Shown here piece after piece: positions 52,476-64,000 of a stretch of 64,000 nt of DNA. The stretch spans positions 8,501,501-8,565,500 of the forward strand of contig NC_061130.1 in NCBI RefSeq assembly GCF_905220365.1, read 5' to 3'. Positions within the stretch are counted from its first letter, which is position 1. The number at the start of each line of letters is the position of its first letter. The translations under genes were made by a program, and so were the position numbers. The stretch comes from Vanessa cardui (lineage: Eukaryota > Arthropoda > Insecta > Lepidoptera > Nymphalidae). The notes below the pieces were generated by a model. The model made no database searches, was not told where the DNA came from, and saw only the letters and a program-made list of their open reading frames with translations.

Positions 52476-55304
52476 TTTATTTATTGCGTCTACAAAATGT
52501 AACTACTGACTAAAATATTAGCTGCTGCTGGTTTCTCCGAAAGCGGTACCTTCATTTGTAATATCCCTACAACTCTAGTCGTAGCTTTAATTATTACAAA
52601 AGAAACTGAAGCGAACTCTAACATTTAACACAGAGTGATTTCATTAAAAATATAATGAATCTGCGAGGGTTCGATTTCATCTTTTTTAGACTAACCCTTT
52701 GACGTCTTCAGATATTTAAAATGTTAAAAACATTACATAATAATTGCTAGAATTCAGACAGTTATTAAAGACGTATATTACGATATACAAAATCAAGCTG
52801 TTAAGTGCTAACTGCTGGTGGTATAATTTACACTTAGAACTAATATTTCGGTAAGCATGTACAGACGTGTGACGTAGCTCAGTAATTTGCCAAGCGTTTA
52901 TCGCACGCGATATCCAGACTTTTAGGACGGGTACACACACGCGGAACTAAATTAACGATTTATGTTTAAATGTGTAATTGCTTTGTATTTCATTTTCATG
53001 TGAAAATGAATGAGTCAAAATGAATTTTATTTGTTTATTTACTTTGAAAATCTGTCTTATGACAATTGCTCGCGCGCTACTTTTATAGGAAAATTATTGA
53101 ATGAGAGGTATTAATACATCACGGGAATTGAATAAACATTTCCAAATTAAGACATTAATCAAATGACGATGAAAAAATACGTACCAATTAATATGTATGT
53201 TTGTTTACATTACCTACTGCAAATATCATAACCGTGTGGCAATATTCTAGAAGTATTTCCCCGTTGACACAACTCCGATCCTCTGGGCAAAAACCAACCC
53301 TCCTGTCACCAATGGATGCAATAAGACTAAATTGCTATATTTTTAATAATGGTTTTTGAACTATTACTGCAAGATTCATTTTTGTATCGTGCCTAATTAC
53401 GTCCAATTCATTATTATTCCAATAATAAACCTTAAATAATTAAGTTATGAACCGTTATCAATATTAAGAAGTTTAATGAACTATTTTATTCAGAGACTTG
53501 TAAGTAAATGAAACCATCATTTTCCCCTTTCGTTAGATAATAGCTATTTTTCTTTTAATAAGAACTAGCACCGCTTAACTTTGTGTTGTTTTTCTTAAAA
53601 CTTTGGTCGACGTTACAAGTTTTAGCACCACCATCATTCTGTTAGAATCGCTGTTGGATGAGGTTAGCAGCTACCTACCTAAAACTTAATGGAGCATATG
53701 AATTTCGATATTATAATGTGATTTCATTATAATAAATGACGAATTAATTTATATAATTAAAAATATATATATTAATAATAATTTACAACAAATCTAAATA
53801 TAAAACATAAATTTTGATAGCGAGTTTAGCGAGAATTAATTTACTCCTCATGATCAAAAATATGTAGCAATTCATTTAATAATATTTTGTAACGACTTTA
53901 TGAATCTATTTTGCAATAAAATATATTCACTTATACATAAACCATAGCTACGAGTTCGAATATTTGAATATAGCATTGTATGATATCGATGTTTCGGTAG
54001 CTTTATTTTATTATTTGAATTTCATGGGATAGTTTATTCGAAAACCAATGTCAAATATACCTATTACATTTTTATATTGTAAGAACGACGTTTTCGTCTC
54101 ATTGATGTTTTCGTTTGAAATTGTAAATTTAGATATCATGCAATGCATTATTTTCAAAAAATCTTTACATTAAACAGCTGTTGGTAGATTTTGGAGGTTA
54201 CTTGACGGCGAACGGTATGCCGTTTTATTATACCGTCATGATCAGTCAGTCATCATACCATCCGTCCGAAGCCACATTTTATTCCCCCGTGTGTGTGGCG
54301 CGTATTCTATTCGTTGTATTGTATTATAATTAACTTATTCTATGTGTACTTAAAAGTACTACAAGTGGATACTATGTTCTAATTTCTTCGATGTCAATTC
54401 GCTAACATTGTAAAGTTTTTCTTGGAATAGTTCTCGATTTGTATTTGCAATGTTCTTACATGTCTACATATTACCTCCGTCTGTAAATGTTGAATTTATT
54501 TATACACGAATTCGTTATGCAGCACTCGTCCAGAATTGACCTTATATCAAACAGATAGTAACACGTGTAAATATATGGAATATATCATCTCTTATTGAGT
54601 TAGTTTTTGTAAATCGGTAAGTTATTCTATTTCGAAATATCAATTATAGTAAGTAAGTTAATACAGTAACAGGTATAAGGAACACTGATTATTACATATT
54701 TAATAATAATTTGTCATAGAGTTTTCATTATCTTATATATATGTACATAGTTTTATAAAAGTACGCATTCATAACAATTTTCACATATATTGTTGATGAG
54801 ATCTATCACTCTTTAGGTAATGACGTATCTTTTTGATTGACATATAATGGAATAGTACCTAAGAAGTAATTGAGTTGGACAGTCACGTAATACGTGAATT
54901 CATTTTAAACGACTACGGAAAAGTGTAACTATGGATCGTGGGAAATGTTACAAATGTGAGCGGTAATGATCACATACCGTAGTAAATAAGCTCTGAAATC
55001 GCTTACTTTATATAAATCTAGATAAGAACATATAAAAGGATTTAAAAATATATTATAAAAACTTTAGGTCTGATTAATTTTCATTTAATTTCAAAATATC
55101 ATATTTGAAACGTGGACAAAGATTTTCCGTTTACAAATATTTAGAAATGAAATACTGCTAGCTATTTGAAATTTGTTTAAATAGCCTCATGGCTGCAGTG
55201 GCAATATTAACTTCCAATTTTGATGTTTGCATGATGGGTGTATTATAACAGCAATAGATTAATTTCAATCAATAAATGCTTTGGAAAATTAGATTTAAAA
55301 CGTA

Positions 55305-55628
55305 TGCTTCTAGCAACAACAACAGCCTGTAAAATCCCACTGCTGGGCTTAAAGGCCTCCTCTCCCTTTGAGGAGAAGGTTTGGAACATATTCCACCACG
55401 CTGTTCCAATGCTGGTTGGTGGAACACACATGTGGCAGAATTTCTATGAAATTTGTCACATGCAGGTTTCCTCACGATGTTTTCCTTCACCGCTGAGCAC
55501 GAGATGAATTATAAAGACAAATTAAGCACATGCATCAGCGGTGCTTGCCTGGGTTTGAACCCGCGATCCTCGGTTAAAATGCACGCGTTGTAACCACTGG
55601 GCCATCTCGACTCGTTGCTTCTAGCAAC
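55305..55628 (-). mobile_element. Full-length tRNA-derived SINE (Metulj type) with target-site duplication
   Basis: The element body is 55318-55615, antisense. Direct repeats 'tgcttctagcaac' flank it at 55305-55317 and 55616-55628. On the minus strand the head reads 'cgagtcgagatggcccagtg' and the B-box 'cgggttcaaacccaggcaag'. The body holds 'ggtgaaggaaaacatcgtga' and 'aggaaacctgcatgtgacaa', and the tail reads 'cccagcagtgggattttaca'. Both promoter boxes are intact and the 13-base duplication is perfect, so it is the youngest SINE in the window. Frames at 55238-55507 and 55243-55490 come from it. Confidence 0.93.
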
Positions 55629-56789
55629 GATACTGGTAATTTACCCAGCAGATACTATAAACTTGACTAGATAATAATAGACTCGACTTCCAACACATAT
55701 ACTTAAATAAATGTATCATTGAAAACGAAATTATAACAATTATAGTAAAAGAAACCATCAGGTATCATAAAAAAAACGTTTTATCAAATACTATCTAGCT
55801 AACTTCAACTGATCGTCGGGATGTGTCTATTAAATCATGACTCAGCAGTTGTGATGAATTACTGCCTTCCTATTAATGGTCACGACCGACGCCCTCGTAT
55901 TATTTTGTGTATACATGTATTTAATTGGAGTATCGATATTTATTTATACATCGATATCTTTTAGGTTAATCATATCGTGTTTAAGGTTTTAGTTTTGTTA
56001 AGCTTTATCGAATTTTGATCTGAATCTGTATTGAATATGATAAAATCTGACTCTGGTTGAAAAAAAAAATATATTACTTTTATAACTGCCCCAGAAGATT
56101 GCAGGTGTGTGCAACCGGTAAAGCATAAGTTTTTTTTCTACAATATCGGATGGATTTTTTAATGATAATTGGTTGGTTATGTTTCGTATTATTTTCACCG
56201 TAAAATAAAATCCAAGTAAAGAATCAATCTAAAATTCTGTTTGATTCATGCATTTGATAAAATCTATTAGTTTCTTATAAATCATGTATTTACAAAAATA
56301 TATTTTATGACAATATCTTGCCTGCTCCTGTCAAGACTCTAGTCAAGTATTTATTATCATCACAAAAGTCTTGTAAAACGTCAAACATTCAGGTATTACA
56401 TTTTATGTATTTTTTGTTAAAGTTGTTAGTATAATGCTTTGTGAAAGAAACAAAGTATCAAACACTATTCGCTAGCTTATGCTTTTTGTGAAGCTTCGTG
56501 ATTCAAAGACAATAAGAGCTCGTAGATGTGACAATGTTGTACAAAGGCTGGAGGATCTTTTGTAGAATTATTTGGTTTTCACTTTTTCTCGCTACTATAA
56601 TGAATATTTGACGGAATACACAAAGCTTCAAATGTTTTTTTTTGTTGTTTTAAATGTTATAAAATCTACATTGTAGATATGACCTTTTAAATTTTTCAAT
56701 TAGTCCTAAAATTTTCTAAATGATTATTTGAAAGAACAGAGATGTATTTATGTTATTTAGATTTAAGACGTATAGAGTACAATATAGTA

Positions 56790-56905
56790 ACATCCTGTGA
56801 ATATATGAACGGGCTAAGATCTCCTTTCCCTTTAAAGATAATTTAGCGCTAATCCCACCACATGCTACTGCACTCTGAAATTCTGACTATTTCCATGAAA
56901 TTCTG
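56790..56905 (-). mobile_element. Fragment of an old SINE, antisense
   Basis: 'acatcctgtgaatatatgaa', 'cgggctaagatctcctttcc' and 'ctttaaagataatttagcgc' keep the order of the 3' part of the SINE at 55318-55615 in the same orientation. No head is left. Confidence 0.45.
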
Positions 56906-58454
56906 AACTAAGACTGACTTTGATTTTTCTGACTTTGGTTAAGATAATTGTCTCATAAATTCACTAGAAGGTAATTCTGATTACTTACTTACTGTACATC
57001 AAACGCTACTCAAACTTATAGGTAGCACATAACTTTGTAGTTAGGCTTTGGGGTTTACGTTGCGACGTGTGCTGGGATGGGATGCTGAATGCTGATGGGA
57101 GCTGGGATGTAAGTCGCTTATGCTACTTTTATGAGAGGGCAAAAATCAATCGGATTACGATCTCCTAGTATGCTAAGTAGATTACGATCTACTAGCAAAA
57201 CCGACGTTACACGCGCTAGTTGCTAGTACATACATATACGTAGCATACATACAAGTATCTGATGGGTGGTGCAAGTGTGACCAGTAGCACAGGACTAAGT
57301 GAGTAAAACGGAATTTTTTTTTAACGCAATTTTAAAGAGTTTTTTTAAATATTTTCCTATTAAATGAATGTTATGAATCAATATTTTTTCTTATTTACAT
57401 ACTTTATTCATATTTTTTTAATGAATATTTAAAATAAAACAAATACAATGAATGAGATATTGATTTCAAACATAAAATATTATCTATATTTAAGTACGCA
57501 CTGTGTAGATATCACTTAATTGCATTTTAATAACACTTAAATATGTCTCCAATAATTATGGTAGTACCTTGATTAGGTATTAAATTATAAAATAATAATT
57601 ATTTTAAATGCATTAGAAGTTGTCAATGATGTAAAATTTACTTTTCCTACCATCTCGAAATTACAGGTCTGTATTTAGTTATTTTAAAACTTTCCAGTAT
57701 TTGTAACTCTTTTTTAATTAATATTTGCTTATTTATAATTACGAATCGGAAAATCATGCTTTAAATAAGAAACTCAGTGATCCCCTATCAAAACAATGTA
57801 ATGTTTTCACATTTTTTCAATACGCAGAACCAATTATAAATGTAAGTGCTGTACCGATCGCCATGGGTGACGATTGACGCGCCACCGTTCCAAAACCGTT
57901 ATGCATCGGTATTCGGGAACCAAATGCTTGCCTGTTAAGTGACAGCACTATTTATATAATAGACCAGCATACAGTGACCTACCAAGATAAAACTAGTACG
58001 TTGTTTTTAAAACGACACGCGTACAGAAAAAATGTCTTTCTAAACTGGTCCTGTTTTATTTCTAGTACACTAATGACCGATGCGTCAGAATGCTTTTTTA
58101 ATACAATAGGTTGAACAATAAACATTTGTTCAACTAATGGGTGAATTAACACGGTTATGTTTTTTTTTATGACTGATTAAAGAATTTCAGCAATTGCATA
58201 AGGTGTCGAACATTTGATGTTAACTAAAGTAAAAAAAATCATGACTGTTATTTACTTTGTAATTACTTTTCCGAATGGTGTATCGTAAATCCTTTGTCAT
58301 TTGTAACGAGATAAATAAGCTTAGATAATTTTTTTTTACATATCGTTTAGAAATTATATTTACCAATAATTTGATTCGGATTTAATACTATAGATAATAT
58401 ATAATTTAACAGTAGTATAATAAAGTTTAATTATTAATTAAATTGATTGCATAC

Positions 58455-58745
58455 CATTCTTACCATAAAATTCCTCAACAACTATCAGGTTACCTTACGT
58501 CGAAGTCATACACCACAAAGCGTGTCCGATCGCAGAGAATGCGATGATTTCCTTAAGAATCCATCGAAACTATCACGTACCCTTTGCGAGGAATCGATAA
58601 AACAATTTACAAAGCGATTTTTCATGCGAGTCACTCGCAAGCCTATCCGAAAATGCGATCTTAATATCACGTACTAAGGTTAAACATCCACAGACCATAG
58701 CGGTATATGCCGCGATCCTAATCTATATTTGCTGTCATATGTATA
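58455..58745. other. GC-elevated block, candidate exon or conserved element
   Basis: The block is near 43 percent GC against about 30 percent around it. Plus strand: a frame runs to a TAA at 58675-58677, with an acceptor-like 'aacaactatcag|gttacc' and peptide parts RRSHTPQSVSDRRECDDF and KRFFMRVTRKPIRKC. Minus strand: the same spot reads as a donor, 'cgtaag|gtaacc', so it could instead end a 5' non-coding exon of bru. No homology is recognised. Confidence 0.25.
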
Positions 58746-59039
58746 GGTACATTTTTTCTTTAATTATCATAATTATATTTAGATTTATTACATCTTATAT
58801 CTAATTAAATATACATACATCATTGAATTTGTAAATTCATTCAAAAAAAGTATAAACATTGTCTAATATATTTTTTAAATGTTTTTTAATTTGCTTGAAT
58901 TAAATTTTGAATCAATGTTTTTCATACAATTAAATAAAAAAAAAACATTGCATCAAAATCAAAAAGTTGGCGCGCTACTAAATTGTTTCACAAGTACGAA
59001 GCCGTTGGTATTTCGAGAACATTCTTAAAATTGTTTGCC

Positions 59040-59270
59040 ACCATCGTAAATCGAAGGTCGTGATTAGTCAATAGTGATTTTCGTGTGTCGAATTGTTTTA
59101 GCTGTAAAGATTTGTGCGCTATTCTTTAGTGGTTGGTAAGTATTAATATCGCGAGCGTGACAAGGCAAGCATCAATCAAGTTGCGCAGCCGCCCACGTTG
59201 GCAATAATATTCATTGAGTTACGGAGATCTACTCCTGACCTACGGTAATGTGACGTGTCTGTAAAATTAC
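59040..59270 (+). promoter_or_regulatory. Candidate promoter or first-exon region
   Basis: A CpG-containing stretch with 'gcgcagccgcccacgttggc' and a plus-strand donor-like 'ggttg|gtaagtatt' near 59135. It might be the first exon of a non-coding or neighbouring plus-strand transcript, or an enhancer. Nothing in it looks coding. Confidence 0.2.
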
Positions 59271-60979
59271 TGTTTAAACTCATGAGGACGAATAGAGAAT
59301 TTTCAGCTTGGATTGATCCTAAAGTGAAACATTTCGATGTCTTATTTTGTTGAACATGCTTGTTCGTACAATTTAGTGTTTTTATGTAGTTATGATAAAA
59401 ATGTAAAAAATTTGCTTATATTTTATTAAATAATAAAATTTTTAATTAATAAACGAATAATTTTAATTTGAAACAAGAAAGTTAAATAAATAATGGTAAA
59501 TTTTATTCTTGTATTCCATTTTCAGTTAGGAATGCAATACTATTTTATATACAATAAAAGTAAGTGTTACTATTTTATATAAAATAAAAAACAGAAGTCG
59601 AATATTAAGCCAGAGCACATTTTCATTTAACAAGAAAAGGATCATACTAATACTGAGACACAATGACACAATTTCTTTATTAAAATTCATCCATTATTTA
59701 AATTATATTACAAATACAAGGAGACAAAAATATAATGAACTTGAAAACACGTGAATTTTAAACGGAAAAATTAAATGCTATAAATTAAAATTAGCGATGT
59801 CGTTAATTACAAGGTCTGTTGAACCCGACCTAAAAATGCTGTTTCCATTAACTCGGATACATTTAAGCATTAAAATTGACTTCGTTTTATAAAAAGAGGA
59901 AAATAGTATTGTGTCACAGAATAATAATTGTTAATTTCATTAGATTATAATAAAAGTGAGTCTGTACTGTCAAAAAATTAGATAAACATTTAATTTACAA
60001 TGAGACGTTTAATATTTCATTACTATATAATCTTTTATATAAGGTTCGTATATAATCTTTTTTTATATATTTATAAATGAACTAGAATTGACTTGTCGTA
60101 TTGAACACAATGCAAATTAATAAATATTTTTTCTTCCGCTTAAAATCACAATATTTTTATTGTAAACGAATGATGCTTACCCATTATTCGGTGACATATA
60201 CAAATTATTGTATGCGTAGTTGATGATGTTTGAGAAATTAAAAAAACATTATAAACAAATAAAAAAAGAATTCTAACACTATACAGCTTAAATTTTAATG
60301 ACATTACAACCTAATGAAAAAGTATATATTAGATTTATATAGAAGGAAAGAAGGAAAACTTTAGTTATACGAGAATCAATAGGCAAGATTTGACATTTAA
60401 TATTACACGAAGAACAACAGTTTCGGGAAACATCTGGTACACATATAATATATTGTATTTGTTTATTTGTAACGTAGTTCGTAGACAACGTTTAAGCCGA
60501 TTTAGACAGATGATGGAATTGTGGCGGATAAACTCGGAAAGAGCGGATGTTGTAATTTGTGCTTGATATTATAATACCGCAACATTCTACTTGGCTTAAT
60601 TTATTCTACAGTGCGCTAAAATAGTTAATATTTATTTCTAACATACTCGAAACTTCTTTACAAAAAAGACAAATGTTTAGTACTTTATTATTAACGTTTT
60701 TATAAATCTCGACAATGCGATTAATTAACATTATGGAAATGTTTTCTCAAAAGGTCGATTAATCGTATTGACATTTGTATAAAATTTAAAAGCGCGCATT
60801 AAGGTGGTACAAAAATCTGACACTATCCTAATCAAAACGTGTTTAAATATCGAAAAAAATGTTACATAATTTAAATTTAACACAAATACATAAAATTTTA
60901 AAGCTCTACAAAATTATGTAAGGACGTTTTCAAGGAGCACTGAAAATTTGAAATGGTTATGATCCCTTGAAACCTATTT

Positions 60980-61290
60980 ATCTCGACCCCATGGGCCACA
61001 GGCCGCGGCCCAACGAATATTTCGCGAGATTTGCAATCTGCCCATAAATATAACATTCGCATATTCGCGCCCAAAACGATACGGTGTGACCATGATTCAT
61101 TGAGTTATAATTCAGAACCGGGAAATTACGGATAGGGTCGAAAAAGTTGCTTTATTGTCGATATTAAGCTGAAAAGGGGGATCGGGGCGTAGGAAATAGT
61201 GAATTATTGTCCCCCTCTTGCATTACCCGGGGGCGGTAGGGTGACAATGTACGAGGAAAATTTCCGGAAACAAAAGTGCGAATAGTAATG
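60980..61290. promoter_or_regulatory. GC-rich block in the bru intron
   Basis: It includes 'atgggccacaggccgcggcc' near 60990 and 'acccgggggcggtagggtga' near 61230, both unusual in this AT-rich DNA. There is no long frame on either strand. It is a candidate regulatory element or alternative 5' exon. Confidence 0.3.
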
Positions 61291-63138
61291 AAATTAATCT
61301 CTGTTACGAATGACGTTTATTGTTTTATTCCTTCTCCTCGCCTTTTCTTGTTTTGGAAGTCATGTTCCTAATGGAATATGAAAGTAAGATTCGGTATATG
61401 AGATGAATTATTACGAAAAGCATTTCGTATCATATTTGGCGCGGATTTTGCGATTTGTTACGGAACGTTGTTTTATTTGAGCGTAAATATTGACAATGCT
61501 CAAGTATAAAATAATAATAAAAATACTAATAGGAATAACACGTCTTTTCTTTAAAACAAACTTTATGTCATTACAATATCTAGATTTTGCTTATAACATC
61601 GTTTTGCGTTAAGGGAATTGTTTATATCATGCGTATGTCTGAAGGCTAGTTATTAAAGTTAGCTATAAAAGTTTATGCCCCGTCAATTCAATAACAGTTT
61701 TACGAGCATAAAAGTATATTCGTGTACAATATATTGCGTAATCACGAAAACGGTGAATATCCAGAATAAATAAACAAAGGGATTTTGATTCTGATTCCTT
61801 TAACTAGCTAAACAATGTTCAATGTCTTAATCGTATTATATTTCTTTATGACTAATCCTTTGAGGGATTTGTCCGGAGAACGCAAATCGTATGTACCATA
61901 TACCATTAATGTTTACATGTGTGAGAATTTAAATCGTTTTAATTTTATTTATTTTCCTCAACTTAAGAATGATTTAGCTGATATCGTATCGAAAATTAGG
62001 CTTTTTTATAGTAGGATTTAAAATAAAAAAACATAATGAACAAACTGTATACCCCTCCATTTATTTACTTTGACAGTCAATCGTGACATAAGGCTTTAAA
62101 AATGGAAAAAACAAATTAGCCAATATTTAGCGAGCTGATATTTATCCCAGCCTTATTAGAAGGCTGTTTGAGAAAATTCATGCCAAGGTCGAATTATGAA
62201 ATGTCATTTCGACCTGTTATTTTATTAACATTACAATACATTGAACATTTTGAACCTGTTTTTTGAATGTTTGATTGCGTTAGGCGTCAATGCACGCTAA
62301 ATTTTATAGAATGGTTTTAAATGCACTTTGAATCCAAATTGAGGTATCTTCTTGTTCTATTTACTTGGGTAAGTGCCTTTTTTAACGGATTACTAAGTAT
62401 GTTATCGTTATATAAGACCGGAGTGTTGTTAAAGTGGAAATGAGCGGTATTTAGAATTTGGTATCAGACATCAGTAACAAAAACAGTTCATTTAATTCGA
62501 TTTCAAGTTATATAATGCGTATTTTTCAATGAGTGTAACCTATTTACCTATACGAGTAAATAACACACACCGTATGTAAATAGCATTAGAACATCGGACC
62601 TTCAATGCTAACTATCGTAATGTTGCAAATGAGACGATCACGTTTTAAACATATTATGTTATTTAATACATTCATGTGACATTTCTATATGTTATAAAAT
62701 AAATACCGTGTGTATGATATATTTAAAAAAAGAATTGTGGAATATGTAAAATATGTACCATATAGTATTTTATATGTTTATATTTCTACAACATTTTACT
62801 GTAACAAATTTTTGAATTTACGAATAATAATAACTATACTACCTACATATCTATTCATTATTTATTACGAGTAATTTACCTATATCTCTAAAACAACTGA
62901 ACGGATTTTAGTGAAACTTACACTGTTTACTAAGTAAAAGTGTACCAAAGTAAAAATTAAAATGATCATCTCGATACGAATTTTGGTTTTAGAGAAATTC
63001 ATAGAATATACAAGCACACTTACGAAATTAAGTACACATTCTTAGAAGCCTAAATTGATATCGTCCTTAAATATAATATAATCCTAACAATGTTACATAC
63101 AAACATGTAGAATTGATAGTCTTCTTTTTTTAAGTCGC

Positions 63139-63490
63139 TTAAAAATTGTTACAATTGCAAAAAACATTAATTGTTCTACTGATTAGACTTGGCTGCTCTG
63201 TTTCTTGTGGACTCGCTACTGACCTTGGAATAGGAAAATTTTGCTTCTCTAGTGAAGGTTGGAGTTTGTAAAGAAACTCAGGTACATATGTCTGGTAAAA
63301 CTGCACAAAATGAACATTTATTTGCACTGCCGAATACGAAATGATTTGTAAATACAAATTGAGTACACAGTACACAGTTAAACTTAGGCAAACTAAATTG
63401 GTGCTTTCCTGGAAGGTATAGCTTTCTTTAAAATTTTCGCAGCGTTAGTTTCATTTTTATTTGTGGCTGTCATTGCATCTAACTGTTATA
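63139..63490 (-). other. Weak candidate exon(s), unidentified
   Basis: On the minus strand an acceptor-like 'ctataccttccag' near 63408 opens a frame. It has a hydrophobic helix-like stretch (CLSLTVYCVLNLYLQIISY) and then a more protein-like part, YQTYVPEFLYKLQPSLEKQ and FPIPRSVASPQETEQPSL. It closes at a TAA near 63139, or splices at 'atca|gtagaa'. A separate short frame MTATNKNETNAAKILKKA lies just upstream in another phase. The family is not recognised and chance is quite possible. Confidence 0.15.
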
Positions 63491-64000
63491 AAGCAAACAT
63501 TATTATATTGTTTGGTAACTTGATGACTAAGTGTTTCGTTGGTAAGGCTTTCTGCAAGTACGTCTGGTACCGTCCAATCACCCTATGCCCTCAAGCAGGA
63601 ATATTTTGTATTGTTGTGTTTTGGTTGGAAGGGTAAGTGATCCAGTGTAACTAAAGGACTAATATTGGATGGCCAATTTGCGCGAAACAACCCATATTAT
63701 TTAAATATTATACTAAGCGATAATAACACCAGGTGTTTGAAGTTTGAATATCGCGCTGACTATATTATCGGACGATTCTACTTTTCGAATGTTTTGTAGC
63801 TAAAGAGTGAATAAAGTATATTTTGATTATGAAGTATAATTGTCAAATGTTTAAGAAAAACAGAAGTTTTAATTTATTTTTCACAAGTTCATGCTACAAT
63901 GAACATTGTTGATGGTATCATTTAATAAAATATATATGCTATCAACAAATTTCCATGGCACAGTTGACATTTCATATAACTAATAAAATAAAAATAAAAC

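Larger units (their letters stand above)
49145..55300. other. bru intron continuation, no gene seen
   Basis: AT-rich intronic sequence with scattered GC-raised spots (51780-51840, 54190-54310). The only sizeable frame, minus strand 52716-52940, has no motif and normal base composition for the region. Confidence 0.5.

Noticed and set aside
54200..54310. TATA-like plus initiator-like pair ('ttattatacc', 'tcagtc')
   Set aside because: The spacing is about half the usual TATA-initiator distance and no exon or ORF follows.
55238..55507. 89-codon plus frame and two minus frames in the same place
   Set aside because: All are produced by the SINE at 55318-55615.
1..64000. CRISPR arrays, rRNA genes, prokaryotic operons or viral genes
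   Set aside because: No regularly spaced direct repeats, no rRNA-like stretches and no viral protein motifs were seen. The gene structure is that of an insect.

Overview
This is AT-rich (roughly two thirds A+T) nuclear DNA from a lepidopteran, probably a nymphalid-type butterfly. The evidence is spliced genes with GT-AG introns, intronic tRNA-derived SINEs of the Metulj type (A-box 'tggcccagtgg', B-box 'ggttcaaa'), the 'aaccgacttc...gaagtcggtt' terminal-inverted-repeat element, RTE/CR1-like LINE tails, and animal gene families whose insect members I recognise. There is no bacterial-style gene organisation, so promoters, ribosome binding sites and operons in the prokaryotic sense do not apply.

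Layout. (1) 1-4.0 kb: possibly the last 66 bases of a gene running in from the left edge, then intergenic DNA with old repeats. (2) 4.1-5.3 kb, minus strand: a complete cornichon gene in four exons, whose last exon encodes only eight residues and lies 0.5 kb from exon 3. (3) 5.8-11.1 kb, plus strand: a complete eight-exon gene for endoplasmic reticulum lectin 1 (ERLEC1/XTP3-B type), with two MRH lectin domains. Cornichon and ERLEC1 are head-to-head, 525 bases apart, and both products act in the early secretory pathway. (4) 11.1-16.2 kb: intergenic DNA and possible bru 3' UTR, with a TIR element and simple repeats. (5) 16.2-20.8 kb, minus strand: the 3' half of a Bruno/CELF RNA-binding protein gene (bru1/bru2 type), giving RRM2, a linker rich in Gln, Ala and Gly, and RRM3. 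A 27-base cassette microexon candidate lies in the linker. (6) 20.8-64 kb: no recognisable protein domain. The simplest reading is that most of it is the very long intron upstream of the bru RRM2 exon, because RRM1 and the start codon are not in the window. It holds SINE and LINE remnants, some GC-elevated blocks that could be 5' exons, promoters or enhancers, perfect short hairpins, and one 147-codon plus-strand ORF at 48.7-49.1 kb with a signal-peptide-like stretch that may be a nested small secreted-protein gene.

How they fit: cornichon is a COPII cargo receptor for ER export, ERLEC1 is a glycan-reading ERAD lectin, and Bruno is a translational and splicing regulator. No new multi-gene system is visible. 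The most checkable new items are the bru microexon, the tiny last cornichon exon, the nested secreted ORF, and the GC-rich islands in the giant bru intron.
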